Positions 8,579 to 16,139 of a stretch of DNA of 64,000 nucleotides are shown here, one piece after another. The stretch lies in NCBI RefSeq assembly GCF_028198145.1, contig NZ_CP116338.1, forward strand, positions 496,001 to 560,000, in the 5' to 3' direction. The notes below the pieces were generated by a model, which worked only from the letters and a program-made list of their open reading frames with translations, was not told the origin of the DNA and did not search any database. The translations under genes were made by a program, and so were the position numbers. The stretch's first letter is position 1. Every line of letters starts with the position of its first letter. This DNA comes from Microbacterium sp. nov. GSS16 (lineage in GTDB: Bacteria > Actinomycetota > Actinomycetes > Actinomycetales > Microbacteriaceae).

Positions 8579-10063
8579 TCACACCCGCTCGACGGTCAGC
8601 GTGCGGTCGCCGAAGCGCACCACGTCGCCGACCTGCACGGGTGCCGGGTCGCCGGGTGTCAAGGGCAGTTCGGAGCCGTCGCGGGCGATGGCACTGCCGT
8701 TCGTGGATCCGCGATCGATGACGAGCACCCCTCGGCGTGCCGGGAGGATCGCCAGGTGGGTCTTCGAGACGGATCGGGTGTCGTCGGCCACGGCGACGAG
8801 CTGCACGGCGCCCTCACCGGCGACCGGCGCCGGCGCCCGGCCGATGAGTGTGGCGCCGCGCACCTCGACCCGGCTGCCGTCGTCGAGTCGCAGCACCGCG
8901 CGCACCGCCGGGGTCGCGGCTGCGGACGCGGCGGGCTCAGGCGCCGCGGGTTGAGCAGGCGCCGCTGCGGGTGCCGACGCAGCCGGTGCAGGTGCAGCCG
9001 GTGCAGGTGCAGCCGGCGCGGACGCGGTCGGCGCAGCGGGCGCGGCGGGCGCGGAGGATGCGACGGGCGCGGGGGATGCGGGCGCGGCGGGGCTCGGCGC
9101 CGGTTCCGCGGAGCGGGCCGCGCCCGGCGTCGCGGGGGATGCGCCTCTCGGGGCGAAGGAATCGAGCAGCTGACCGGCCACGAGAGGGGGCGGCACAGCA
9201 TCCACCATCGCGCCAGGCGCGACGACGGGAGCGAACGGCGTCTCACGCGATGGCGTGGCCGGGACGGCGGGCGCGGCCGGCGACGCACCGGCCGCGGGCT
9301 GGGGCGCCGACGTCCTGCGGTGCGCGCCGATCACCCCACCCGACAGCCGCCCCGACGGCGTGTACTCGGCGGGGGCGTCGCGCTCGACAGGCGTGGCCAG
9401 GGAGGGAAGCGCGGGGCCGCGCGCGTGCTCGGTGATCCGCACCGACTTGCGGGCGATGCGCATGCGCTTCACGTCGTACGGGTTGAGTCCGCGGCGCACG
9501 TCGACCATCCACGTCGCACCGGCCTGGTCGACCCAGCTGCGGCCGCGGCGTTCGGAGTCGAAGAACGGCGAGAGCGCGATCACCAGAAGCGGGCCGAGCA
9601 GCGGCAGCAGGAAGGTCAGTGACAGCACGAGGTAGCGCACGACCGCTCCGCGCCAGAAGCCGGGGCGCTCGAGGGTGCGCACGTTGACCGTCCGCAGACC
9701 GAAGATGGCCTTGCCCGTGGTCACACCCTTGCGACCGAGCAGCACGAGCTGCACGACGATGAACACGGTGGCGAGCACGTTGCCGATCGCGAGTGCGACG
9801 ATCGGCCAGACCAGTGCCCCGTCGGCCAGCATGGTCGCCGCATCAGCGTCGCCGGCGACGATCTCGCCGAGTGCGGGCGTCGCCACCAGCAGCGCCGGCA
9901 GGGCGAACAGCACGAGGATGAGCAGCTCGATCAGGGTGGCAAGCGTCCGGCGCCCGAAAGGCGCGGGCAGCAGGCCGAGCGAGGCGGCGTACGCGGGGTC
10001 GGGATGCCCGGAGGCGTCGAGCCCTTCGATCTGCTTCTCGCCGTCGTCGATCTCCCAGATCAA
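8579..10063 (-). CDS. RDD-FHA membrane protein
   Basis: A 494-aa protein. Residues about 30-190 hold an RDD-type membrane domain with FGRRTLATLIELL at the start and several hydrophobic helices. A long Ala/Pro-rich linker (about 260-390) leads to a C-terminal FHA domain (about 395-494) with SVSKTHLAI and STNGS. The start is TTG at 10063: it overlaps the previous TGA as TTGA and has GGAG seven bases upstream, which decides against longer readings. The FHA domain should bind phosphothreonine on a partner, probably one phosphorylated by the operon's kinase. The ATPase gene follows 22 bases later. Confidence 0.88.
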   Translation of the reverse strand: MIWEIDDGEKQIEGLDASGHPDPAYAASLGLLPAPFGRRTLATLIELLILVLFALPALLVATPALGEIVAGDADAATMLADGALVWPIVALAIGNVLATVFIVVQLVLLGRKGVTTGKAIFGLRTVNVRTLERPGFWRGAVVRYLVLSLTFLLPLLGPLLVIALSPFFDSERRGRSWVDQAGATWMVDVRRGLNPYDVKRMRIARKSVRITEHARGPALPSLATPVERDAPAEYTPSGRLSGGVIGAHRRTSAPQPAAGASPAAPAVPATPSRETPFAPVVAPGAMVDAVPPPLVAGQLLDSFAPRGASPATPGAARSAEPAPSPAAPASPAPVASSAPAAPAAPTASAPAAPAPAAPAPAASAPAAAPAQPAAPEPAASAAATPAVRAVLRLDDGSRVEVRGATLIGRAPAPVAGEGAVQLVAVADDTRSVSKTHLAILPARRGVLVIDRGSTNGSAIARDGSELPLTPGDPAPVQVGDVVRFGDRTLTVERV

Positions 10064-10773
10064 TCCAGCTCTCCTTCGGGTTCGCTCTGGGGCGCGTCCA
10101 GCATGGCGAGGTCGTCTCGCGTCACCAGCCGTGAGGCCACCGCGTGCTCCACGAGGCGGGCGCGCCGGTTGGTGGCGAAGCTGCGCTGCCCGCCGCGCAT
10201 GCCGGGCACGCCGATCCGGTCGAGCTTGTCGCACACGTTGTCGAGCTTGCGGTTGAAGCGCGTCACCGTCCAGCCCAGGCGCTCGGCCGCCTTCGCCGAG
10301 CTGGGGATCTCGCTCATCCCCGTTCCGTCGCGACGCAGCTGCGGCTCGGCCAGTGCGAGGATGAGCAGCTTCTGACTCTCGGTCAGCGGAACGGCGCCGA
10401 TGGTCGACGCGCCGTCGCCCTCGGTCTCGCGGCGGATGGCGCGGAACGCCGGCTCGTCGGAGTGCACGGTCATCTCGTAGGTGGTCGGTCCCGCGGTGAA
10501 GACGATCGTCGTCCGCTCGAACACCAGAGGCAGCCGTGCGCCGGGGGCAAGCCACGCCTGCACGCCGCCGGCCGAATCGGTCACGGTGGCCGAGAGGCGG
10601 CTGCCGATGTTCGTGAGCCACCACAGACCGTCGTCATGTGCGATCTCGAGGAAGTGACGGTGCAGGAAGAGGTTGTCGTCGAGTTCGAGATCCCCCTCCC
10701 TGCCGACGGTGAACGACGTCGACGTGTCGACGGGGAAATACTCTCCTGCGAACTCCACGGTCACGGTGGTCAT
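10060..10773 (-). CDS. FHA domain protein with C-terminal helix-turn-helix region
   Basis: A 237-aa soluble protein. Residues 1-95 form an FHA-like fold (FTVGREGDLELDD, LHRHFLEI; the usual SxxH is HRHF). After a linker, residues about 140-215 (beginning LTESQKLLILALAEP, then AAERLGWTVTRFNRKLDNVCDKL) look like a winged or LuxR-type helix-turn-helix. The ATG at 10773 overlaps the kinase stop as ATGA. A phospho-reading domain fused to a DNA-binding-like domain inside this operon makes it a candidate regulator of the two inverted-repeat promoters; that link is inference. The HTH assignment rests on pattern only. Confidence 0.8.
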   Translation of the reverse strand: MTTVTVEFAGEYFPVDTSTSFTVGREGDLELDDNLFLHRHFLEIAHDDGLWWLTNIGSRLSATVTDSAGGVQAWLAPGARLPLVFERTTIVFTAGPTTYEMTVHSDEPAFRAIRRETEGDGASTIGAVPLTESQKLLILALAEPQLRRDGTGMSEIPSSAKAAERLGWTVTRFNRKLDNVCDKLDRIGVPGMRGGQRSFATNRRARLVEHAVASRLVTRDDLAMLDAPQSEPEGELD

Positions 10774-12413
10774 TCGACGCACTCCCTCACTTCCTGCGCG
10801 GAGCGGCGATCTGCACGCACCAGGCTGACCTCGATGCACGTGCGGCCGGGATGCGACCCCTCGAGGGTCACGGTCGTCTTCTCGGTGGTCTGCGCCTGCA
10901 TCGTGCCGTCGAGCGTCACCTCGGCCCAGATGTACGAATCACCCTCTTCGGGGCTGGGGTTGCTCCATGTGAAGGTCACCGTGTCGCCACTGCGCGTGCC
11001 GGTCAGGTCGTCGACGGGAGGGACGATGCCCGAGATGACGTCCTGCGGCGCCGGCTCGTCATCGACCGGCGCGGCCGTCGGCCGAGCCGTGCTGAGACTG
11101 CCGCCCAGCCAGATTCCTCCGCCGACCACGATGACCACCGCGGCTGCGGCCGCCCACAGCCACGGCCCCACCCCGCGCCGGTTCGACGAGGGGGTCTCGT
11201 CCGCGAGCGCAGGGGTGGTGTGCTCGGGCGGCGCCGGCGAAGACGTGCCGGGCGCTCCGGGTGCGCTCGGCGCGCTGGGAGTGAGGATCGTCGGAGGGCG
11301 CAGCAGAGTGCGATCGTCGTCGTCAGCCGGGGCCTCGGGCGCGGCACCACGCCGCACGGTGTGCTCTTCGGCGGCCTGCGGCGCTGGGGCTTCGAATCGC
11401 GGCACCCCGAGCATCCCGCCCCCGGCGAGACGGGGCTCGGTCGCCGCCGACGGCCGGGTCGCCGCGGGTGTGTCTGGACTGATGGACTGCACCTCCCGCA
11501 CGCGGGTGAGTCCGTCGTCGTCGTCGCGCAGCTCGTCGGAGGACGGATGCTCGTCGACGATGTCGATCGGGGTGACGGAGTGCGCGAGCTCGATCTGCAC
11601 CTTCTGCAGAGCCCGCGCGAAAGCCACCGCGCTCGGGTAGCGGTCGTCGGGGTTCTTCGCCATCGATCGCTCGAGCGTCGCCTGGAGACTGGCCGGGGAG
11701 TCGGCGCGCGCCAGCACGGGCAGGGCCATGCGCTCGATGCGCTCAATGAGATCGGCGCTCGTGTTGCGCTCGGCGGGGCGTTCGAACGGCGAACGACCGG
11801 CGAGCAGCGTGTACACCGTGGCGCCGAGGGCGTACACGTCGGTGCGAGGCCCGCTGCGCGGCGGCTCGGCGAAAGACTCCGGCGGCGACCACGGGATCGA
11901 CATGCCCGCGGCCTCGGTGACGGCACCGGTGGTCGATGCGATTCCGAAGTCGGTGAGCGCGGGCCGGTTGTACTCGGTGACGAGGATGTTCGCCGGCTTG
12001 ATGTCGCGGTGCAGCACTCCTGCGCGATGCGCGGTCTCGACGGCTCCGGCCACCTGGATGCCGACACGCAGCGCTTCGGCGACCGAGAACGGTTCGCGTC
12101 GCGCCCGGGCCTGCAGGTTCGGTCGAGGACAGTACTCCATCACGAGGTACGGCCGGCCGTCACCGGCCACCCCTGCCTGGTAGATGGTGACGATCGCGGG
12201 GTGGGTCGACAGCATGGCCATCACGTTGGCCTCGTCGGTGAACTCCTGCGCGGCTCCCGTGGTGATGCGGTCGGCGAGAAGCACCTTGACCGCGACCTTT
12301 CGGCGGGGCATCTCCTGCTCGTACAGGAAGACGTCGGCGAACCCGCCCGCTCCCAGCGGCTGCAGATACGTGAAGCCGGGCAGCTGCGGCGGAGGCGACG
12401 GCGTGCGATTCAT
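10770..12413 (-). CDS. PknB-like Ser/Thr kinase with extracytoplasmic FN3-like domain
   Basis: A 547-aa receptor kinase. The kinase domain spans about 14-275, with glycine loop GAGGFADVF, lysine in VAVKVLL, catalytic HRDIKPAN, DFGIA and an activation segment ending in PWSPPE. A Pro/Ala-rich juxtamembrane region contains DDDDRTLLRPP, a likely phosphothreonine site. One membrane helix lies near 410-432, followed by an outside domain of about 110 residues resembling FN3 (TFTWSNPSPEEG) with two Cys near its end (TCIEV and RECVE). The ATG at 12413 overlaps the upstream FHA gene. It probably phosphorylates the locus's FHA partners and is opposed by the PP2C protein at 13948-14757. Confidence 0.93.
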   Translation of the reverse strand: MNRTPSPPPQLPGFTYLQPLGAGGFADVFLYEQEMPRRKVAVKVLLADRITTGAAQEFTDEANVMAMLSTHPAIVTIYQAGVAGDGRPYLVMEYCPRPNLQARARREPFSVAEALRVGIQVAGAVETAHRAGVLHRDIKPANILVTEYNRPALTDFGIASTTGAVTEAAGMSIPWSPPESFAEPPRSGPRTDVYALGATVYTLLAGRSPFERPAERNTSADLIERIERMALPVLARADSPASLQATLERSMAKNPDDRYPSAVAFARALQKVQIELAHSVTPIDIVDEHPSSDELRDDDDGLTRVREVQSISPDTPAATRPSAATEPRLAGGGMLGVPRFEAPAPQAAEEHTVRRGAAPEAPADDDDRTLLRPPTILTPSAPSAPGAPGTSSPAPPEHTTPALADETPSSNRRGVGPWLWAAAAAVVIVVGGGIWLGGSLSTARPTAAPVDDEPAPQDVISGIVPPVDDLTGTRSGDTVTFTWSNPSPEEGDSYIWAEVTLDGTMQAQTTEKTTVTLEGSHPGRTCIEVSLVRADRRSAQEVRECVE

Positions 12414-13951
12414 GTGAGTCCCTCGAATGAGACGGTGACCCCGTCGCCGAGATCGACGACGTCGCCGCTGAGCACGAGCGTGTGCTCGCCGGGGTGCAGC
12501 CGCACGGGGTCGGCGCCGGGGCGCATCAGGGTCGAGCCGTTCGTGGTGTGCAGGTCGATGACCACCACCGAGTCGCCCTCGGGACGGATCTCGAGATGAC
12601 TGCGCGAGATGTCCTGCTGGGGGCTCTCGACGGCGACGAGGTGCGGCAGGCTGTCGCCGCTCGCACGCGTGGCGCGCGGACGGCGACCGATGATCACGGT
12701 GCGGTCGAGCGTGACGACCTGGCCGCTCGACAGGCGCGCGGAGCCGTGGCCGGCAGCGGGTGCTCCGACGGCCGGCAGCACCTCGGTCGGGGTGTCGGGC
12801 CCCGAGGTTCCCGTCGTCTGCTGAGGCGCGTCGCCTGCCGCTTCGCGCATGCGCCGCAGCTCGGCGAGCGAGATCGTCGAGCCGTCGTGGTCGCCCGCGA
12901 GCTCAGCGGGCGGGGCTGCGGGCCCCCGGGGCGCGGAATGGACGGTGGCGTCGAGCACGTCGTCCTCCGCGATCGACGGCGGGGCGGGCGCGAAGGTGTA
13001 CTCCGTCGGGATCAGGGTCGGGAAGCCGGCGTCGACGCCGGAGGGATCGGATGCGGTTGTCACGGGCATCGCCTCGGTCTGCACGAGCTCGGGGTGCTCC
13101 GCGCCGCTGCCGCTCGCCTCCTCTGCCGCGTCGCCCTGTTCGGCACCCGGGGCATCAGCCGGCGCCTCGTCCGCAGACTCGGTGGCGGCCGGCGCTTCGT
13201 CCGCAGACTCGGTGGCGGCCGGCGCTTCGTCCGCAGACTCGGTGGCGGCCGGCGCTTCAGCGGCCGGCGCTTCAGCGGCCGGTACTTCGTCGGCCGGCAC
13301 TTCGTCGGCCGGCACTTCGTCGACCGGCGTTCCTTCGGCCTGAGCCGCCGTCGCGAGCACGCCGGCCTGGGCGGGGAACGCCGCGTTACCGGCATCCGCC
13401 GGCTGCTGATCCGTCTTCTCTGCGGGCGCCGCGTCCTCCGGGGGTGCGACGTCACCCGCTCCTGCCTCGACCGGTTCGGCCACTCCCGGCGCCGCGGTGG
13501 CGGATGCGGCGGGCTGGTCGCCGTGGGGGAACGCGACCGACGACGCCAGCACCGTACCCGACCGCACGACCAGCGACGTGTCCGAGTGCGCCTCCTCCAG
13601 AGACACGGTGAAGGAGCGCGGGTGAGTGAAGTAGCGCTCGGTCCAGGTGCTGATCTCAGCGCCCGACACGACCTCATCGCCGTCCACCCCGGTCACGGTG
13701 ACGCGAATGTCGCCGCGCACGGCGAGACGGGCGGAGTCCTCACCCAGCAGCGCGACGGCGAACGAGCCGAGCGTCGCCATCGTCCCCCCACCGAGCACAT
13801 CGATGACCTCGGTGAGCTGCGGAGCACCCGAGCGCATCATCTCGGTGAGGGCTGCGAGTCGCTCCGTCGGAGTGTCGCCCGGAACGGCGATCATCCCGTG
13901 CTCTTCGGCGACCACCTGCCAGCTGCCGGGTCGGTACGCGAACTGGTTCAT
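12410..13951 (-). CDS. FHA domain protein with repeat linker
   Basis: A 513-aa protein. Residues 1-150 form an alpha/beta N-terminal domain of unknown type. Residues about 155-290 are a low-complexity Ala/Glu/Pro linker containing three exact ATESADEAPA repeats and several PADEV units. The acidic motif EDDVLDATVHSA near residue 330 is a possible phosphothreonine site. The C-terminal FHA domain is about 415-510 (IIGRRP, SRSHLEI, TTNGST). GGAGGGGCTCG precedes the ATG, which overlaps the PP2C stop. No membrane segment. Likely role: scaffold joining the kinase, the phosphatase and phosphorylated membrane partners. Confidence 0.88.
   Translation of the reverse strand: MNQFAYRPGSWQVVAEEHGMIAVPGDTPTERLAALTEMMRSGAPQLTEVIDVLGGGTMATLGSFAVALLGEDSARLAVRGDIRVTVTGVDGDEVVSGAEISTWTERYFTHPRSFTVSLEEAHSDTSLVVRSGTVLASSVAFPHGDQPAASATAAPGVAEPVEAGAGDVAPPEDAAPAEKTDQQPADAGNAAFPAQAGVLATAAQAEGTPVDEVPADEVPADEVPAAEAPAAEAPAATESADEAPAATESADEAPAATESADEAPADAPGAEQGDAAEEASGSGAEHPELVQTEAMPVTTASDPSGVDAGFPTLIPTEYTFAPAPPSIAEDDVLDATVHSAPRGPAAPPAELAGDHDGSTISLAELRRMREAAGDAPQQTTGTSGPDTPTEVLPAVGAPAAGHGSARLSSGQVVTLDRTVIIGRRPRATRASGDSLPHLVAVESPQQDISRSHLEIRPEGDSVVVIDLHTTNGSTLMRPGADPVRLHPGEHTLVLSGDVVDLGDGVTVSFEGLT
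13171..13335 (+). repeat. Intragenic tandem repeats in the FHA-protein linker
   Basis: Three head-to-tail 30-bp units at 13171-13200, 13201-13230 and 13231-13260 are identical except for the last base, followed by five or more 15-bp units of the type CGGCCGGCRCTTCGT. They encode ATESADEAPA and PADEV repeats. Near-perfect DNA identity indicates recent slippage, and the copy number is likely to vary between strains. Confidence 0.9.
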
Positions 13952-14757
13952 CGAGCCCCTCCATTCCCTGATTCCCGCGGCCGGGTGTCGTCGTCGACGT
14001 CCGAGAGCACGATCGTCCCGGGTCGGGAGGCGACCGAGACGGCGTCGACGACCACGACGGTGACGTTGTCGCGACCGCCCGCCTGCACCGCCTCGGCGGT
14101 GAGCTGCGCGGCTGCACGCTGCGGATCGGGCTCGCTCTGCAGCACCTCCCGGATGCGCGCTTCGCCGATCTCGGATGTCAGGCCGTCCGAGCAGACGAGC
14201 ATCCGATCGCCGCGCTCGGCGGGGAACAGCCAGAAGTCGGCGTCGCCGGTGCTGCCGGCCCCGATCGCCCGGGTGATGATGTTGCGCCTGGCGTCGTTCG
14301 GTGCGTCTTGCGGGCTCAACTCGCCCGAGTCGAGCAGCTCCTGGATGACCGAGTGGTCGACGGTGATGCGCTCCATCTCGCCGTCGGCGAAGCGGTATGT
14401 GCGCGAGTCGCCGATGTTGACGGCGAGCCAGTACCCGAGCCCGTCCACCGAGGAGATGACGACACCGCTGAGCGTGGTGCCGGCACGCGAGTCGCCGGAT
14501 GTCGCGAGATGCTCGACCACCTCGCGCGCCCTGGCCAGGGTCTGACGGACATCGTCGAGGCTCAGAGCCTCCCGGCCGACGAGGGTCGCGAACTCGTCGA
14601 CGACGGCCGCGCTCGCACGCTCCCCCGCCTCGTGACCGCCCATTCCGTCGGCGACGATGAAGACGGGTGCGGATGCCAGTTGCGCGTCCTCGTTGAGCAC
14701 GCGACGCCGGCCGGTGTGCGTCGCCGCGCCGGAGTTGACGAGCACGGGCGCGGTCAT
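13948..14757 (-). CDS. PP2C-family Ser/Thr phosphatase
   Basis: A 269-aa phosphatase of the bacterial PP2C/PstP type. Metal-binding and core motifs are complete: NEDA near residue 22, VADGMGGHEAGERAS near 35-49, GDSRTYR near 115, CSDGLT near 185 and GGRDNVTVVVV near 222. The last 35 residues are a disordered tail with TIVLSDVDDD. No membrane helix, unlike mycobacterial PstP. ATG at 14757 overlaps the preceding stop (ATGA), and its own stop overlaps the FHA gene. It should dephosphorylate substrates of the operon's kinase in the cytoplasm. Confidence 0.93.
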   Translation of the reverse strand: MTAPVLVNSGAATHTGRRRVLNEDAQLASAPVFIVADGMGGHEAGERASAAVVDEFATLVGREALSLDDVRQTLARAREVVEHLATSGDSRAGTTLSGVVISSVDGLGYWLAVNIGDSRTYRFADGEMERITVDHSVIQELLDSGELSPQDAPNDARRNIITRAIGAGSTGDADFWLFPAERGDRMLVCSDGLTSEIGEARIREVLQSEPDPQRAAAQLTAEAVQAGGRDNVTVVVVDAVSVASRPGTIVLSDVDDDTRPRESGNGGAR

Positions 14758-16139
14758 GCGAAGCCGCCGATCGTGAGGATGCGGTCGCCGATCTCGACAG
14801 CGTCTCCCAATCGCAGCGGCACGCGCTGCCCTGGCGGGCACGCGATGCGCACGCCATCGCGCACGACCACGGTGCCGTTGGTCGACTGCCGGTCCATGAT
14901 CCAGCCACCCGACGGCTCTGATGCCGCCTCGAAGTGCGTCTTCGACAGCGACAGGGTCTCATCGCGCACGGAGATCACCACAGCACCGGGCTCCTGCTCG
15001 GGGTTGCGCCCGAACACCGTGCGACCAGACACAGTCACGCGTTGTCCGTCGTCCCACGTGAACACGAGGCGGTGGCCGGGGATGCTGATCCGCGTCGACT
15101 CGAGGTCGTCGTCGGCGGGCATCGTGGTGGGCGCGACGACAGCCGACGGTGCGAGTGGCGCAGGTTCGTCGGGAGCGGGGGCCGGTGCGACGGCGGCGGG
15201 ATCGGCGGGAGCAGCGGGGCCGGCCGGCGCAGCAGCCGGAACAGCGGGGCCGGCCGGCGCAGCAGCCGGAACAGCGGGGGCAGCCGGAGTAGCAGCCCGG
15301 GCAGCGGGAGCCGGCGGAGCAGGAGCAGCAGGAGCAGCCGGAGCAGCCGCAGCCGGCGGAGCCGCGGGCCGGCCGGGCTGCGTGACACCGGGGACGAACG
15401 AGATCAGGGGGTCTCCGGCCGCTTCGCGCCCGGCACGCGGAGCCGAGACGGTCTGGTCGGGCGCTGCGGCACCCGAGCCCGACCCCGGTCCGGCCGGGGC
15501 GGGCCGGGGCGCGACGACCGTCTCGCCGACGGCATCCGGCTGCGCTGACGCGTACGGCGCAGGCGCGGCAGGAGGCGTCGCGGAACCGAGTCGTCCAGCG
15601 GTCGCCGGCGGGGCGGGCGGCGCGGCGACGGCGGTGGTCGTCGGCACCACGGGCGCTGCGGCATCCCGTGCGGGCACGGCTGCGGCATCCATCAGCACCG
15701 CGCCGCCGACTTTGTCATGCCAGCCCTGGTAGCGGCCGGAGCCGTCGAACAGCGGGGAGAACATTCCCACGACGAACGCGCCGGTCACGGCGAAGACGAT
15801 GTTGCGTAGCAGGGCCCGCCAGAAGGAGATCGGAGCGAGGTCGGCAGCGCCGACCAGCCTGATGCGCTGCGCACGCATGCCGATCGACCCGCGTCCGGTC
15901 TGCATGAGCGTATAGATGACGAACCACGCGAGCATCAGAAGCCCGAACACACCCGAGGCGACCGCCACGGAGATCATCGCGCCGGCGGCCGACTCGGGGT
16001 TCTGCAGCGCGCCGACCGTCATGGTCACGGTGACGACCAGGGCGAGCATCGGCAGCACGGCGGCGATCAGCGCATCGATGATGTAGGCGATCACCCGTCG
16101 CGAGATCGGCGCGACGTCGCCGAGGGGAATCGTCGTCAT
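14754..16139 (-). CDS. RDD-FHA membrane protein
   Basis: A 461-aa protein with an N-terminal RDD domain (about 8-150; four hydrophobic segments, ISRRVIAYIIDAL and GMRAQRIRLVG), a Pro/Ala-rich linker with 30-bp DNA repeats around 15205-15265, then DDDLESTRISIPG near residue 345 and a C-terminal FHA domain (about 360-461; VFGRNP, SLSKTHFE, STNGT). The threonine in LESTRI immediately before the FHA domain is a likely kinase site by analogy with GarA/FhaB-type proteins. Overlaps both neighbours by ATGA. Likely a membrane anchor that recruits phosphorylated partners. Confidence 0.9.
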   Translation of the reverse strand: MTTIPLGDVAPISRRVIAYIIDALIAAVLPMLALVVTVTMTVGALQNPESAAGAMISVAVASGVFGLLMLAWFVIYTLMQTGRGSIGMRAQRIRLVGAADLAPISFWRALLRNIVFAVTGAFVVGMFSPLFDGSGRYQGWHDKVGGAVLMDAAAVPARDAAAPVVPTTTAVAAPPAPPATAGRLGSATPPAAPAPYASAQPDAVGETVVAPRPAPAGPGSGSGAAAPDQTVSAPRAGREAAGDPLISFVPGVTQPGRPAAPPAAAAPAAPAAPAPPAPAARAATPAAPAVPAAAPAGPAVPAAAPAGPAAPADPAAVAPAPAPDEPAPLAPSAVVAPTTMPADDDLESTRISIPGHRLVFTWDDGQRVTVSGRTVFGRNPEQEPGAVVISVRDETLSLSKTHFEAASEPSGGWIMDRQSTNGTVVVRDGVRIACPPGQRVPLRLGDAVEIGDRILTIGGFA

